A stretch of 64,000 nucleotides of DNA from Clostridia bacterium (GCA_910574255.1 CAJTAK010000007.1:232973-296972), one strand, 5' to 3'. Positions 1 to 8,881 are shown, counted from the first letter of the stretch. Notes: generated from the sequence alone by a model not told the origin. Translations and numbers: made by a program.

Positions 1-918
1 CGCACAGGCATCACAGCCAATATACTCCTTATGAGTATGCTTCTCGTGAATGGCCTTTGTCACCAGGCAGCCATAAGGCCCCATCATAAACCGTCCAAGC
101 TCTGTGTAGAGCGCTACATTTCCCATGCCGGCAGGAACCAGAACCTCCTCATAGACCTTGCGGACACCCTGGCCAATCACACGAATATCATTTGCCTCCT
201 GATCCGGGCGGTACGGAATTCCGATGCCGCCGGAAAGGTTGATAAAGCGGATATCCGCCCCCGTCTCCTTTTTCAGTTCCACCGCCAGTTCAAAGAGAAC
301 CTTGGCCAGCATGGGATAATACTCATTGGTCACCGTGTTGCTTGCCAAAAATGCATGAATGCCAAACCGCCTGGCCCCTTTCTTCATAAGCACCTTGTAC
401 GCTTCAAAAAGCTGCTCCTTTGTCATGCCGTATTTGGAATCTCCCGGGTTGTCCATAATGTCATTGCTGATCTGGAATACACCGCCGGGATTGTAACGGC
501 AGCTAATGGTTTCCGGAATATAGCCGATGGTTTTCTCCAAAAAATCAATGTGGGTATAGTCATCCAGATTGATCACCGCTCCCAGCTTAGCCGCATATGC
601 AAATTCCTCTGCCGGGGTGTCGTTGGAGGAAAACATAATATCCTCACCCCTCACGCCGATGGATTCCGACAGCATCAGCTCTGTCATGGAAGAACAGTCG
701 CAGCCGCAGCCGTAATCACGCAGAATATTAATCAGATAGGGATTGGGGGTTGCCTTCACTGCAAAATATTCCTTATATCCCGGATTCCAGGCAAATGCCT
801 CCTTCAAAGCCCTGGCATTTTCCCGAATACCCTTCTCATCATAGAGATAAAAGGGGGTAGGATAGGTCCTGATAATCTCGTCTAATTGTTCCAATGTCAC
901 AAATGGTTCTTTCTTCAT
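1..918 (-). CDS. lysA: Diaminopimelate decarboxylase, 3' end cut by window edge
   Basis: Converts meso-diaminopimelate to lysine and CO2 (last step of lysine synthesis, cytoplasm). I translated the minus strand from the ATG at 918: 306 codons are visible without a stop and the protein runs off the window, so about a quarter is missing. It opens as a PLP-dependent fold-III decarboxylase; the motif YFAVKATPNP carries the expected PLP lysine (about residue 55), followed by a Gly-Cys-rich CDCSS stretch and an HAFLASN segment. A Shine-Dalgarno AGAAGGAG lies upstream of 918. It is divergent from the LysR-type regulator at 1140, the arrangement known from E. coli lysR-lysA, so lysine control by that regulator is an inference. 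Confidence 0.88.
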   Translation of the reverse strand, partial: MKKEPFVTLEQLDEIIRTYPTPFYLYDEKGIRENARALKEAFAWNPGYKEYFAVKATPNPYLINILRDYGCGCDCSSMTELMLSESIGVRGEDIMFSSNDTPAEEFAYAAKLGAVINLDDYTHIDFLEKTIGYIPETISCRYNPGGVFQISNDIMDNPGDSKYGMTKEQLFEAYKVLMKKGARRFGIHAFLASNTVTNEYYPMLAKVLFELAVELKKETGADIRFINLSGGIGIPYRPDQEANDIRVIGQGVRKVYEEVLVPAGMGNVALYTELGRFMMGPYGCLVTKAIHEKHTHKEYIGCDACA

Positions 919-1139
919 CTGTATAAACTCCTTCTATCTTAATTTTCATAAAAACATTGCTGCCATCATAACAAACCCAATGTATATGGCAATTGCAAAA
1001 GAATGCTCAATTTCTCTTGACTATTATAACCGCAAAGTTTATCATTTGTATAGCGAATAATTTTGATTATTATAATTTGTTTTTCGAATTATTTTGTATC
1101 CCATTGACAGACGTTTCTAATATGAAAGCAGAATACATT

Positions 1140-1979
1140 ATGGATACGCAAAACCTAAGAACTTTTCTCACCCTTGCAGATGTGAAAAATTTCACCCAAA
1201 CCGCCGGCCTTCTCTACATCGCCCAGTCTACTGTCACCAACCGGATTGCGGAACTGGAAAAAGAGGTAGGACGCAAGCTCTTTATTCGAAATAAAAAGAA
1301 GCTTTCCCTCACTCGGGAAGGCCTTCTGTTTCAGGAATATGCAAGACGTATTATTGATCTGGAGGAAATGTCCATCCGGGAAATGAATTCCCAGGCTTTT
1401 TCCCGTGCTTCCCTGCGCCTTGGAACCACCAACACCATCTATGAATGCCACCTGGCCCCTCTGCTGACTCAGATGTTAAAGGAAGATGCAGGTTATGCAA
1501 TGAATGTAACCATCAGCCACTCAGTAAATCTTCTGCAGATGCTTCAGGACGGCCTTTTGGATCTGTCCTTTACTTATCAGCCCCTTCAGAAACCAGGCTT
1601 CTGCTGTCAAAAATTCCGGACAGACGAACTTCTTTTAGTTACATCACAAGCCCATAACCATTATCAAAAAGGGATCTCCAAAGCAGACCTTCCCAAGCTC
1701 AATTACCTTTTCTGTAATTTTGCCCTTCAGGAAGTAGGTCAGTTTATCCGGGAGCTTTTTCCGCCCTTTTATCAGTTTCCTTTTGAAATTGACAACAGTA
1801 CGAAACTGGCTGCTTATCTTTGTGAAGGGATCGGCTGCAGCTTTCTTCCCTCCAGTCTCGTAAAGCCCTATCTTGAAAATCAATCCCTGATTTCCATTCC
1901 TCTTTTGGACTTTGAGGCACCTCGCATCAATAGCTACCAGTGCTGGCCAGAGGGAAAGGAACCGGCTTTTTATCTGTAA
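1140..1979 (+). CDS. LysR-family transcriptional regulator
   Basis: DNA-binding regulator of about 279 residues. The N-terminal winged helix-turn-helix (residues 1-60) has the family pattern FLTLADVKNFTQTA, then STVTNRIAELEKEVG as recognition helix. The rest is a substrate-binding-like effector domain. The frame is open upstream to 993, but the ATG at 1140 gives the normal LysR N-terminus (MDTQNLRTF); an ATG at 1122 is a second possibility and no strong ribosome-binding site separates them. It is transcribed away from lysA across a 221-bp AT-rich gap, so regulation of lysA, or of itself, is likely but not shown. The effector is unknown. Confidence 0.85.
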   Translation: MDTQNLRTFLTLADVKNFTQTAGLLYIAQSTVTNRIAELEKEVGRKLFIRNKKKLSLTREGLLFQEYARRIIDLEEMSIREMNSQAFSRASLRLGTTNTIYECHLAPLLTQMLKEDAGYAMNVTISHSVNLLQMLQDGLLDLSFTYQPLQKPGFCCQKFRTDELLLVTSQAHNHYQKGISKADLPKLNYLFCNFALQEVGQFIRELFPPFYQFPFEIDNSTKLAAYLCEGIGCSFLPSSLVKPYLENQSLISIPLLDFEAPRINSYQCWPEGKEPAFYL

Positions 1980-2153
1980 GCTTCCCTTAGTGCCGCTTGT
2001 CCTTTCCTATCGGATTGTGTCGTCAGCTCTCCTTTTATTCTTTTAAATGTATTAGAATAGCGCAAAGTATCTATTTTCATTCGGAAAAGTCGTTTCATTT
2101 TCCTTTCATTTTGCTGGTTTTGGGATTAAAGTATAAAGAAAGGAGGGTGTATC

Positions 2154-2525
2154 ATGACGCTACAAATGAATCTTAGTTCTGAACAGAACTTCTCTGAAAT
2201 CTACCGTTTTTTTCTGCTTCTCGGTATTACTCCAAATTATCTTGGATTTTATCAGGCTGCTTATGCCGTGGCCCTTTGCATGAAAGAACCGGAACGGCTG
2301 ATCTCCGTTACCAAATCCATCTATCCGGATGTGGCAAAATATTTTCAGACATCAGCCGGAAGCGTGGAACGCAATATCCGCACAGTGGCCCGAATTTCCT
2401 GGGACAGCCATTCAAAGGTTCTGTCTGATTTATCTTCTGAAAGTCTCCAGAAACAACCCACGGTTTCCCAGTTTCTTTCTCTCATTGTGTTTTACTTTCT
2501 ATATTCGGATTGCAAATATTTGTAG
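2154..2525 (+). CDS. Stand-alone Spo0A C-terminal-like DNA-binding protein
   Basis: 123 residues. Residues 20-100 resemble the sporulation factor Spo0A effector domain: a hydrophobic helix LLLGITPNYLGFYQAAYAV, then EPERLISVTKSIYPDVAKYF, then SAGSVERNIRTVARISW. The last part matches the Spo0A recognition-helix region, where the family has a pattern like TTASRVERAIRHAIEVAW. There is no receiver domain, so it cannot be controlled by the phosphorelay in the usual way. A strong ribosome-binding site (AAAGGAGGG) precedes the ATG. It is followed by an intrinsic terminator and appears monocistronic. It could compete with or modulate Spo0A at 0A boxes, or be a diverged regulator with its own targets. 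Confidence 0.75.
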   Translation: MTLQMNLSSEQNFSEIYRFFLLLGITPNYLGFYQAAYAVALCMKEPERLISVTKSIYPDVAKYFQTSAGSVERNIRTVARISWDSHSKVLSDLSSESLQKQPTVSQFLSLIVFYFLYSDCKYL

Positions 2526-2537
2526 TCCTCCAATCAG

Positions 2538-2583
2538 GGAAGGTGCGGCATCTGTCCTTGATGCTTTCGCACCTTCCTTTCTT
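2538..2583 (+). terminator. Intrinsic terminator after the Spo0A-like gene
   Basis: GGAAGGTGCG at 2538-2547 pairs perfectly with CGCACCTTCC at 2568-2577, with a further inner GCAT/ATGC pairing. TTTCTT follows. It lies 13 bp after the stop codon of the Spo0A-like gene. Confidence 0.8.
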
Positions 2584-2686
2584 ATAGGCAAATTTATATA
2601 TAAAAAATTTTCAGTTCCTTTACCTTCTCAGTCACACAGCTCTTTTTGCTTTGAGCCATTTCTCTTCACTTTTGTCGTTTAGCTGT

Positions 2687-3370
2687 CTATAAAACGCTTT
2701 CATTTGCCGCTCCAAAGATACCGATAAGCTGTCTTGGGAAAAGCTCAACAATAATGAGGGCAATGACACCCACACAAGCCTCTGCTGTCAAAAGCTTTGT
2801 AAACAAGTCTTTTACTCTTTTATTTAGACCAGCTCCCATAAGAGTTGACATCATTGCAAATTGGGGACTTCCATCAGCACGAATCACCGGATTCATAGCC
2901 TGCCCAAACATATAGAAGGGAATGCCCAGGGAGATCCAAAAGAAATATTCCTTTGAGTGATAAAATGTCTCCTCATTTACCGTACCGCCGAACATTGCAA
3001 TAATCTGACTGCTGAACATAAGATAAATCACACACAAAATCAGGCTGAAAAGTATAGTAAGCAGGATCGAATTTCCCATACTTTTACTTGCATCCTCAGG
3101 CTTATTTCTGCCAAGACTCAGGCTTACAAAGGCGCAGCAGCCGTCACCTGCCATTACTGCTATGGCCAGCGCAATGACCGTCAGAGGAAATACTACCGTA
3201 TTGGCAGCATTTCCATAGGAGCCCAGGTATACGGCATTGGCAATGAAAATTTGGTCAACAATATTGTACAGCGCTCCTACAAGAAGAGAAATAATGCAGG
3301 GAATGGCGTATTTCCCCATCAGCTTTCCCAGTGGTTCCTCCATTAAAAAAGAATTATTTTCTGTTTCCAT
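2687..3370 (-). pseudogene. MATE-family efflux transporter relic with internal deletion
   Basis: The 227-residue frame starts as a normal MATE multidrug/cation antiporter (LGKLMGKYAIPCIISLLVGALYNIVDQIFI, written here only as its recognisable start LMGKYAIPCIISLL), and follows the family through about residue 170 (FGQAMNPVIRADGSPQFA). It then jumps from STLMGAG to LNKRVKDLF, a region normally more than 100 residues further on, and stops after GIFGAANESVL. MATE proteins are usually about 450 residues with 12 helices; here about half is missing, including the C-terminal helices. An in-frame internal deletion plus C-terminal loss makes transport function unlikely. Its start is preceded by a 51-bp repeat array at 3384-3485. 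Confidence 0.72.
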
Positions 3371-3383
3371 ATCCGTTTTCTCC

Positions 3384-3485
3384 TTTCCTAAATTTGTCCA
3401 TGCTTTTTGGACATAAAGGGATACCCGTAGGGTGTTTCCTAAATTTGCACATGTTTTTTGTGCATAAAGGGATACCCGTAGGGTA
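3384..3485 (-). repeat. 51-bp tandem repeat array, locus A (two units)
   Basis: Two head-to-tail 51-bp units (3384-3434, 3435-3485) and a few bases of a third. On the minus strand each unit contains CCCTACGGGTATCCC and a hairpin TGCAC...GTGCA (or TGTCC...GGACA in unit 1, a paired change) and ends in AGGAAA. The last unit merges into the ribosome-binding site AGGAAAGGAG of the MATE relic. The same unit occurs at 8882-8983 and 33103-33255. Read on the minus strand it is open in one frame and would encode HPTGIPLCTKNMCKFRK, but at this locus that frame is not the frame of the MATE gene. Confidence 0.85.
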
Positions 3486-3963
3486 TTTCCTAAAAAAATA
3501 GCGTATAACCCCGGCTGCTGGATTTACGCCATAGGCTACGCGCTGAATAAAAATTATTGAATCTGACAGTTCTTCCCGCCACAATGATATTTGCGGATGC
3601 TTTTGCTGCATAAAACCATTTTTCCAAAACAAAAAACGTGTTGAAAATAACTGGATTTACGCAGTTCTGCAACACGTTCTTATTTATTATAAAATTAATT
3701 TTCCAAAATTTCAAAGGCAATTTTGCACAAAAATTGCAGACTTCTGTGTAACTGTTACTATGAAAGATCCTTTTCTGCGTAGCAGAAAACTAAATTCAGG
3801 GATGCACCATGCACCACTACCGACTTTCATTTATGGTGGTGCGCCAATGGGGTGCATGTGGGTTTACTATGAACCCCCACAGTGTTCACAGTAAAGTACA
3901 GCTTTACTGTGCATTCCTTTAATGCTGCAGTAAGCACTACTTTTATGTTTATAGAAAGTTTGC
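3486..3963. other. Gene-free stretch between MATE relic and XRE gene
   Basis: No convincing gene on either strand. It holds several small hairpins, for example TTTTCTGC/GCAGAAAA near 3771-3790, a GGTGCA-rich inverted pattern around 3800-3860, and an ACAGTAAAG/CTTTACTGT pairing near 3890-3920. These could be the remains of a degraded element. Frames on the minus strand here show no recognisable protein. Confidence 0.4.
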
Positions 3964-4012
3964 TTGACATTTCATGGCAGATGTTATATTCTGATAATGT
4001 AAAGTATACTTT
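3964..4012 (+). promoter_or_regulatory. Promoter and likely auto-operator of the XRE regulator
   Basis: A -35 box TTGACA at 3964-3969 is followed by the AT-rich -10 region TATATTCT (3985-3992; TATTCT gives a 17-bp spacer). Between this and the ribosome-binding site (4017-4023, AAGGAGG) lies a perfect 12-bp palindrome AAAGTATACTTT at 4001-4012. Its position just after the transcription start suggests the operator through which the downstream HTH protein represses its own gene; that is inference. Confidence 0.6.
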
Positions 4013-4030
4013 CCATAAGGAGGAACTGTT

Positions 4031-4237
4031 TTGAAAAACCGCTTGGAAGAAATCCGAAAGGAGCGAGGCGTTACCCAAGAAGAACTGGCTGGCTCGCTGG
4101 AAGTCTCCAGACAGACCATCGGATCGTTGGAAAATGGACGTTATAATCCGTCTATTCTGCTTGCTTTTAAGATTGCCCGCTACTTTCACATGACCATTGA
4201 AGAAATTTTTATTTATGAGGAGGAGGATAAAGTATGA
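4031..4237 (+). CDS. XRE-family helix-turn-helix regulator
   Basis: 68-residue protein consisting almost entirely of a Cro/C1-type HTH: RLEEIRKERGVTQEELAGSL, recognition helix VSRQTIGSLENGRYNPS, then the usual LLAFKIARYFHMTIEEIF tail. The start is TTG at 4031, fixed by AAGGAGG eight bases upstream. The stop overlaps the ATG of the next membrane-protein gene by 4 bp, so the two are co-translated. This short-XRE plus small membrane protein pairing is common in Firmicutes. Auto-regulation through the palindrome at 4001-4012 is likely. Confidence 0.88.
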   Translation: MKNRLEEIRKERGVTQEELAGSLEVSRQTIGSLENGRYNPSILLAFKIARYFHMTIEEIFIYEEEDKV

Positions 4238-4656
4238 ATCCAAAGAAGAAAAAAATATTTTTGATCCTTGGCATAACAGCCGCTTTGATATTGGATTTTA
4301 TTGGAATATTTGCAGGAGCAGAACACCTAAAAATGATAAGCGGCATCTGCATCGGAATCGGCTCTGCGCTCTTCGCCCTGTGCATCAATGGGCTGTACCG
4401 CCTTTCCTATGAAAAAGAGTTTCCCGAAGTTGTCCGCCTGGAAAAGATTGAGCAGCAGGATGAGCGCAACGTTCAGATCCGCAACCGGGCCAAAGCCAGA
4501 ACCAGCGACATCACCCGCTGGGTGATCATAGGGATCGGCTGGCTGAACTTTCTTGTAAGCGGCCCCTTATGGATCACCCTCGCCCTCATTGGGGTCTTTG
4601 TCCTTGTGTACCTGTTGGACTGGTGCTATATGGATAAGTATCAGAGGGAAATGTAG
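4234..4656 (+). CDS. Small membrane protein partnered with XRE regulator
   Basis: 140 residues with two N-terminal membrane helices (about 8-27 and 34-56), a charged cytoplasmic stretch with the motif QQDERNVQIRNRAKAR (about 72-90), then two closely spaced C-terminal helices (about 93-130). The DERN...RAKA motif is typical of small Firmicutes membrane proteins of the DUF2178/DUF6442 type encoded beside an XRE repressor. The exact job is unknown. It overlaps the upstream gene by 4 bp and converges on the metallophosphoesterase gene with only 2 bp between the two stop codons. Confidence 0.75.
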   Translation: MNPKKKKIFLILGITAALILDFIGIFAGAEHLKMISGICIGIGSALFALCINGLYRLSYEKEFPEVVRLEKIEQQDERNVQIRNRAKARTSDITRWVIIGIGWLNFLVSGPLWITLALIGVFVLVYLLDWCYMDKYQREM

Positions 4657-4658
4657 CG

Positions 4659-5411
4659 TCAGGCTATCCGCACAATCTGCTCATACAGCAGGATATCCTT
4701 TTCATTCACCTGCCGATCCATGTGCAGATGCCCGCAAAAATGTCGCCTATACGGAATACTCTGCCGGATTTCCTCCAGATATTCGGTCAAAACATCCTGC
4801 TTCTGTGTTCCGAAGCCCATCATGGCTGCAACGCTGGCGCTTGGGGAATGAGAGATGATATAATCCACCTGATTGTCGTGCTTCTTAAGATTTTCTTTTC
4901 CCCGGCGCATCTCTTCCTCTGAGGGCAGCTCCTCCTTCCACCAGGAAACGCCATTCACCCGAAACATCTTAAAAGGCATACGGCTCCATTTCTTAATAAG
5001 CCTGGCATCCTCCACCGGATCTAGAATTCCATCCCGGATATCGTGGGAAGAAGCGCCCCCAAAGGCAAAGATCTTTAAGCCCTCCAAAAGAAAAACCTCC
5101 CCACGCATAAGGTGCAGCACGTGAGGGCGGATCTCATGGACAAGACCGCCTTTCCACTCTCTTACGGGATATTCCGCCAACCGGACATGGTTCTCATGAT
5201 TGCCGTCTACAAAAATAGTGGTATAAGGCTTTTTCTCCAACCAATCCAGCCAGTACCTTTCGTTGCTGTTCTCACCTCTGTAATCCCACACACCGCCGAA
5301 ATCACCCAGAATAATAACCGTATCCTCCCGGTTCATCTCTTTTTGTTCCGGAAAACATTCCCTATTAAACCGCCGAAAATCTCCGTGACAGTCACCCGTA
5401 ATATAAATCAT
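4659..5411 (-). CDS. Calcineurin-like metallophosphoesterase
   Basis: 250 residues. Metal-binding motifs of the calcineurin-like phosphoesterase fold are in order: GDCHGDF (residues 6-12), GDFGGVWD (36-43), GNHENH (69-74), a conserved SHSP (about 190), and CGHLHMD (about 228-234). This gives a cytoplasmic phosphomonoesterase or phosphodiesterase of unknown substrate. It is last in a minus-strand run mutL / DUF6472-like / phosphoesterase. The ATG at 5411 follows GAAAGAGGG. Confidence 0.85.
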   Translation of the reverse strand: MIYITGDCHGDFRRFNRECFPEQKEMNREDTVIILGDFGGVWDYRGENSNERYWLDWLEKKPYTTIFVDGNHENHVRLAEYPVREWKGGLVHEIRPHVLHLMRGEVFLLEGLKIFAFGGASSHDIRDGILDPVEDARLIKKWSRMPFKMFRVNGVSWWKEELPSEEEMRRGKENLKKHDNQVDYIISHSPSASVAAMMGFGTQKQDVLTEYLEEIRQSIPYRRHFCGHLHMDRQVNEKDILLYEQIVRIA

Positions 5412-5468
5412 GGGTTAATACCCTCTTTCTTGTTCATATTTCTTCCAACAGAATCCAATTCAAGCTTT

Positions 5469-5660
5469 TTACATCTGATGCCGCACAATCCGATATTCAT
5501 CCCCATACTGGAAATAGGGACAGCTCTTAAACTCCCCCTGAATAAACAACCGCATCTCATCCTCATCCAGATCCATTTCGCATACGTAATAACCATAGTC
5601 ATCATCATACACATAATTACCGCAGCATTCGCAGTTGGTACTGGTCTTTTTCTTTTTCAT
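5469..5660 (-). CDS. Small cysteine-containing protein (DUF6472-like)
   Basis: 63 residues, acidic, with a CxxC pair near the start (CECCGNY) followed by a DDDYGYYVCEMDLDEDEM stretch and SCPYFQYGDEY. Four to five cysteines suggest a small zinc-binding fold. It resembles proteins of the DUF6472 type seen beside mutL in Lachnospiraceae; that assignment is from memory. The start codon directly abuts the mutL stop codon, so translation is probably coupled. Function unknown. Confidence 0.7.
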   Translation of the reverse strand: MKKKKTSTNCECCGNYVYDDDYGYYVCEMDLDEDEMRLFIQGEFKSCPYFQYGDEYRIVRHQM

Positions 5661-7850
5661 TTACACAATCCTCTTAAACTTTTTCTCAATCTCCTGCTTT
5701 GTCATGGAAATGATGGTCGGCCGTCCATGAGGGCAGTTGTAAGGATTTTCCAAACGAAGCAGCTCTTCAATGAGGGCTTTTGCTTCCGCCGTGCTTAGAC
5801 GCTGGCTGCCCTTTACCGCTGCTTTGCAGGACATAGATGCAATCTTTTCCATTACAAGTGTGGAATCCTTGCCGCCTACGCTCTCCAGGCTGTCAAGAAG
5901 CTCTAAGAAGAGTTCTCTTTCCGCAATTCCAAAGAGATTGCCCGGGACTGCACTGAGTGCAAACTCCTTTCCCCCGAATGGCTCAATCTCAAAGCCCATT
6001 TCCGTAAAATAATGCAGATATTCGTTTAATCTGCCCGCCTCCTGCATGGTCAGGGTCAGAATCAGCGGGGGGCTCACCATCTGGGAGGTTATTTCCTTGT
6101 TTTCAAGGCTTTTTACCGTTCGCTCATAAAGAACTTTTTCATGAGCCGCATGCTGATCAATCATATAAAATTTATCTTCAAACTGTACCAGCCAGTAGGT
6201 CTCAAAGAGCTGGCCGATAATTTTGATTTCAGACTTGGTTTCCGGATTTAAGAGCTTGTGGTCAAATAACTCTAACTGCTCCGGTTCCGGTTCCCTCTGC
6301 TGCTCTTTACGCTTTTTGCCGTTCCGTTCCTCAGATAAAACCGCCTGAGGGTTACTTTGCTGCGAAAGCTCTGCATGGGATACTCTGTCTTCCGTCCTGA
6401 CTGTCCCTGGAACTATTTTAGAAGAAGCTTCGGTTCCTGCAGGCGTAGCTGTAGCTGCCGCTCCATAGCTGTCTCGTTCCCGAAGCACTCCGGCTCCCGT
6501 TAGCTGCTCCAATTCTGCATTGGAATAAATTTTCTGATTTTCCTCTGCCTTTGCTGCCTTCTGTTCTTCCTTCTCCTGAAATTCTTTTGTTACACGCTGC
6601 CGCATCTGAGTAAGAAAATATTCCAGATTCCGTTCCTGGGGTGCCTTGGGCTGCTTACTGTTTTGTACCGAAATTCCTATGTCTTCTTTATTATCAGATA
6701 TTTGTCCTCCGGACGGCCTGTTTACCGTCTGCCCGGCTGTACTGTGCTGTTTCAGCCACTTTGGCGCCTCCGTTCGCCCTGATGTTGCATTTTCCTTTTC
6801 TTTTAAGGCATTGTTCTTCTCTTTGGATTCATCTTGTGAAAGCTTTACCTCCGGAATCAGCTCATGCTGATTCAGCCCATCTCGGACCGTTTTTTGAATC
6901 AGGCGGTACAATTCCTCCTGATTGGAAAAGCGCAGCTCCATCTTAGTCGGGTGAACATTTACGTCCAACATTTCCCCATCCATGGCAATATGAAGCACTG
7001 TAAAGGGGTATTTATGCTGCATCATAAAGGTTCGGTACGCATCCTCGATTCCTTTGGCGATGAGGGAGCTTTTAATGTATCTTCCATTGATAAAATACGT
7101 CTCATACCCCCGGTTTCCTCTGGAAATCACCGGTTTTCCAATATAGCCCGTGATCCGCACCTTTCCCTGAGCTTCATCTATCTCCGCCAGATTAGCCGCC
7201 ACATCTCTGCCGTAGATATGATAAATCACATCCTTTAGATTGTGATTGCCGGAGGTATGAAGCTTGGTCTGACCGTTATTGATAAACTGAAAGGAAACCT
7301 CCGGATGAGACAGGGCCATTCGCTCCATGAGATCGCTGATATAACCTGCCTCAGTCATAGGTGTTTTGAGAAATTTCCTCCGGGCCGGCGTGTTGTAAAA
7401 AAGACTGCGGACAAGAAAGGTGGTCCCCTCCGGTGCCGCCGTTTCCTCAAGCTTCTTCTCCACGCCGCCCTCTATACAGTAGCGGATGCCTGCGTCCGCC
7501 TCCCGTGTCTTGGTAATCAGCTCCACCATGGCAATGGCAGCTATACTTGAAAGAGCCTCCCCCCGAAAGCCCAGAGAGGATACCTGAAACAGATCCTCCA
7601 CCCTCTTTATTTTGCTGGTGGCATGGCGCAGAAATGCGGTTGCTACCTGCTCCCTCTCAATGCCGCTGCCATTGTCCGTAACCCTAAGAAAAGAGATCCC
7701 TCCGTCCCGAATCTCCACGGCCACAGCAGTAGCGCCTGCATCGATGGCATTTTCCACAAGCTCCTTTACCACGGAGGATGGCCTCTCAATCACCTCGCCT
7801 GCCGCAATTTTATCAATGGTCTGCTGATCCAGTACTGCTATTTTTCCCAT
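5661..7850 (-). CDS. mutL: DNA mismatch repair protein MutL
   Basis: 729 residues. The N-terminal GHKL ATPase shows the family signatures LDQQTIDKIAAGEVIERP, ELVENAIDAGAT, DNGSGI and SLGFRGEALSSIA. A long low-complexity linker (about 330-545) follows. The C-terminal domain has the endonuclease motif DQHAAHEKVLYE (from residue 565) and NCPHGRPT near the end, so it is a nicking MutL, as expected in bacteria without MutH. It works with MutS, encoded upstream; the two are separated by an Rpn-type gene. The next gene begins right at its stop codon. Confidence 0.96.
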   Translation of the reverse strand: MGKIAVLDQQTIDKIAAGEVIERPSSVVKELVENAIDAGATAVAVEIRDGGISFLRVTDNGSGIEREQVATAFLRHATSKIKRVEDLFQVSSLGFRGEALSSIAAIAMVELITKTREADAGIRYCIEGGVEKKLEETAAPEGTTFLVRSLFYNTPARRKFLKTPMTEAGYISDLMERMALSHPEVSFQFINNGQTKLHTSGNHNLKDVIYHIYGRDVAANLAEIDEAQGKVRITGYIGKPVISRGNRGYETYFINGRYIKSSLIAKGIEDAYRTFMMQHKYPFTVLHIAMDGEMLDVNVHPTKMELRFSNQEELYRLIQKTVRDGLNQHELIPEVKLSQDESKEKNNALKEKENATSGRTEAPKWLKQHSTAGQTVNRPSGGQISDNKEDIGISVQNSKQPKAPQERNLEYFLTQMRQRVTKEFQEKEEQKAAKAEENQKIYSNAELEQLTGAGVLRERDSYGAAATATPAGTEASSKIVPGTVRTEDRVSHAELSQQSNPQAVLSEERNGKKRKEQQREPEPEQLELFDHKLLNPETKSEIKIIGQLFETYWLVQFEDKFYMIDQHAAHEKVLYERTVKSLENKEITSQMVSPPLILTLTMQEAGRLNEYLHYFTEMGFEIEPFGGKEFALSAVPGNLFGIAERELFLELLDSLESVGGKDSTLVMEKIASMSCKAAVKGSQRLSTAEAKALIEELLRLENPYNCPHGRPTIISMTKQEIEKKFKRIV

Positions 7851-7963
7851 ATCCGTATTTTCCCGCTTCCTGCCATATCTTTATCCTTTGAATCTTACTT
7901 TACCATAAACAAAAGAAAGCATCAACGGATAATTTGCCCGTTCATGCCGTCCTGTTTTTTAAA

Positions 7964-8869
7964 TCAGTGCTGTATTCCCCAATACTTTTCCAAATATCTT
8001 TCTGCTTCCTCCTTGGAAAGGGAAAGCTTCTCAATCAGACTGGCCAATGCAGATTCTTTTGAAACAGAATTATCTTGGCAGATTTCTATCAACGCTTTTG
8101 CCCCTTGCTCTATACCTGCTTTCATTCCAAGTTCCAGATTGTATTTCATCAGATAATTATGGTCACGGATGGCCTTTTCACGGGTTTCATATTCCAAACG
8201 TTTCATCTCATCCCCACTAAGCTGTGTTAATCTCTCATAGGCTCTTTCGATATATGGACTTGCTTCTGCTACCATCTCAAATTCCTCCTTATGCTCTGCA
8301 TTGAAAAAACGGGCCCAGTTCAAAATCTCGGTTTCCGGATAGTTCCTCTCTTTAAGCTTGGGAAGCTCCAGAATATGTATCTCCAGCTTATCCGTATACA
8401 TCCGCCGCCTGTTATCCTCCCAGAGATGGAAACGGGAATAGAATTCCTCATCCTCCGGAAAAAGAAGAAAGTTTAGAATCCCTACATGGATACATTTCTG
8501 CAGCACATCATAGCTTTCTCCCTTTTTAATCTCCCCTGTAAACATTTTAGCCAGATAAAATACCGAACGCTCCGGCCATAAGGGAAAAGGTGCAAGCTGA
8601 ATTTCCAGGTCCATCTGGCTCTTTTCATTAAAAGAACCGACTTTACCCTTTATCCTGTCATAAATGAAAACCCGGATATCCAGAATACCCAGCTTATCTT
8701 CTTCGTGTTCCCTCCTTAAATGAGTAGGCAGAAGTTCTGTCCCCTCAATTTTCTCAGGTTTCACGCCCAACAATGCGGAAATAAATCCTCTACGGATCTC
8801 TGCATCTTCCATCAGTTCCTTAAAACAGAAATCCACCTTTGGTTTCATCAAAAACGTCTCATCACTCAT
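7964..8869 (-). CDS. Rpn-family PD-(D/E)XK nuclease / putative transposase
   Basis: About 301 residues from the ATG at 8869, chosen because AAAGGAG lies 8 bp upstream; the frame is open further but only through the 51-bp repeat. The start MKPKVDFCFKELM and the following KLGILDIRV... and QMDLEIQL segments match the PD-(D/E)XK-fold 'recombination-promoting nuclease' group (also annotated transposase_31 / PF12784), with D and E-x-Q catalytic-like positions near residues 65-95. The C-terminus has the typical helical tail. Members in E. coli promote RecA-independent recombination; the role here is unknown. It sits between mutS and mutL. Confidence 0.82.
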   Translation of the reverse strand: MSDETFLMKPKVDFCFKELMEDAEIRRGFISALLGVKPEKIEGTELLPTHLRREHEEDKLGILDIRVFIYDRIKGKVGSFNEKSQMDLEIQLAPFPLWPERSVFYLAKMFTGEIKKGESYDVLQKCIHVGILNFLLFPEDEEFYSRFHLWEDNRRRMYTDKLEIHILELPKLKERNYPETEILNWARFFNAEHKEEFEMVAEASPYIERAYERLTQLSGDEMKRLEYETREKAIRDHNYLMKYNLELGMKAGIEQGAKALIEICQDNSVSKESALASLIEKLSLSKEEAERYLEKYWGIQH

Positions 8870-8881
8870 ACTGCCTTCTCC

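Noticed and set aside
31..885. 284-codon plus-strand frame over lysA
   Set aside because: Its residues are Cys/His/Ile-rich antisense noise; the minus strand encodes LysA.
3827..4243. 138-codon minus-strand frame
   Set aside because: It covers the XRE gene and its promoter in antisense; no family and no start signal.
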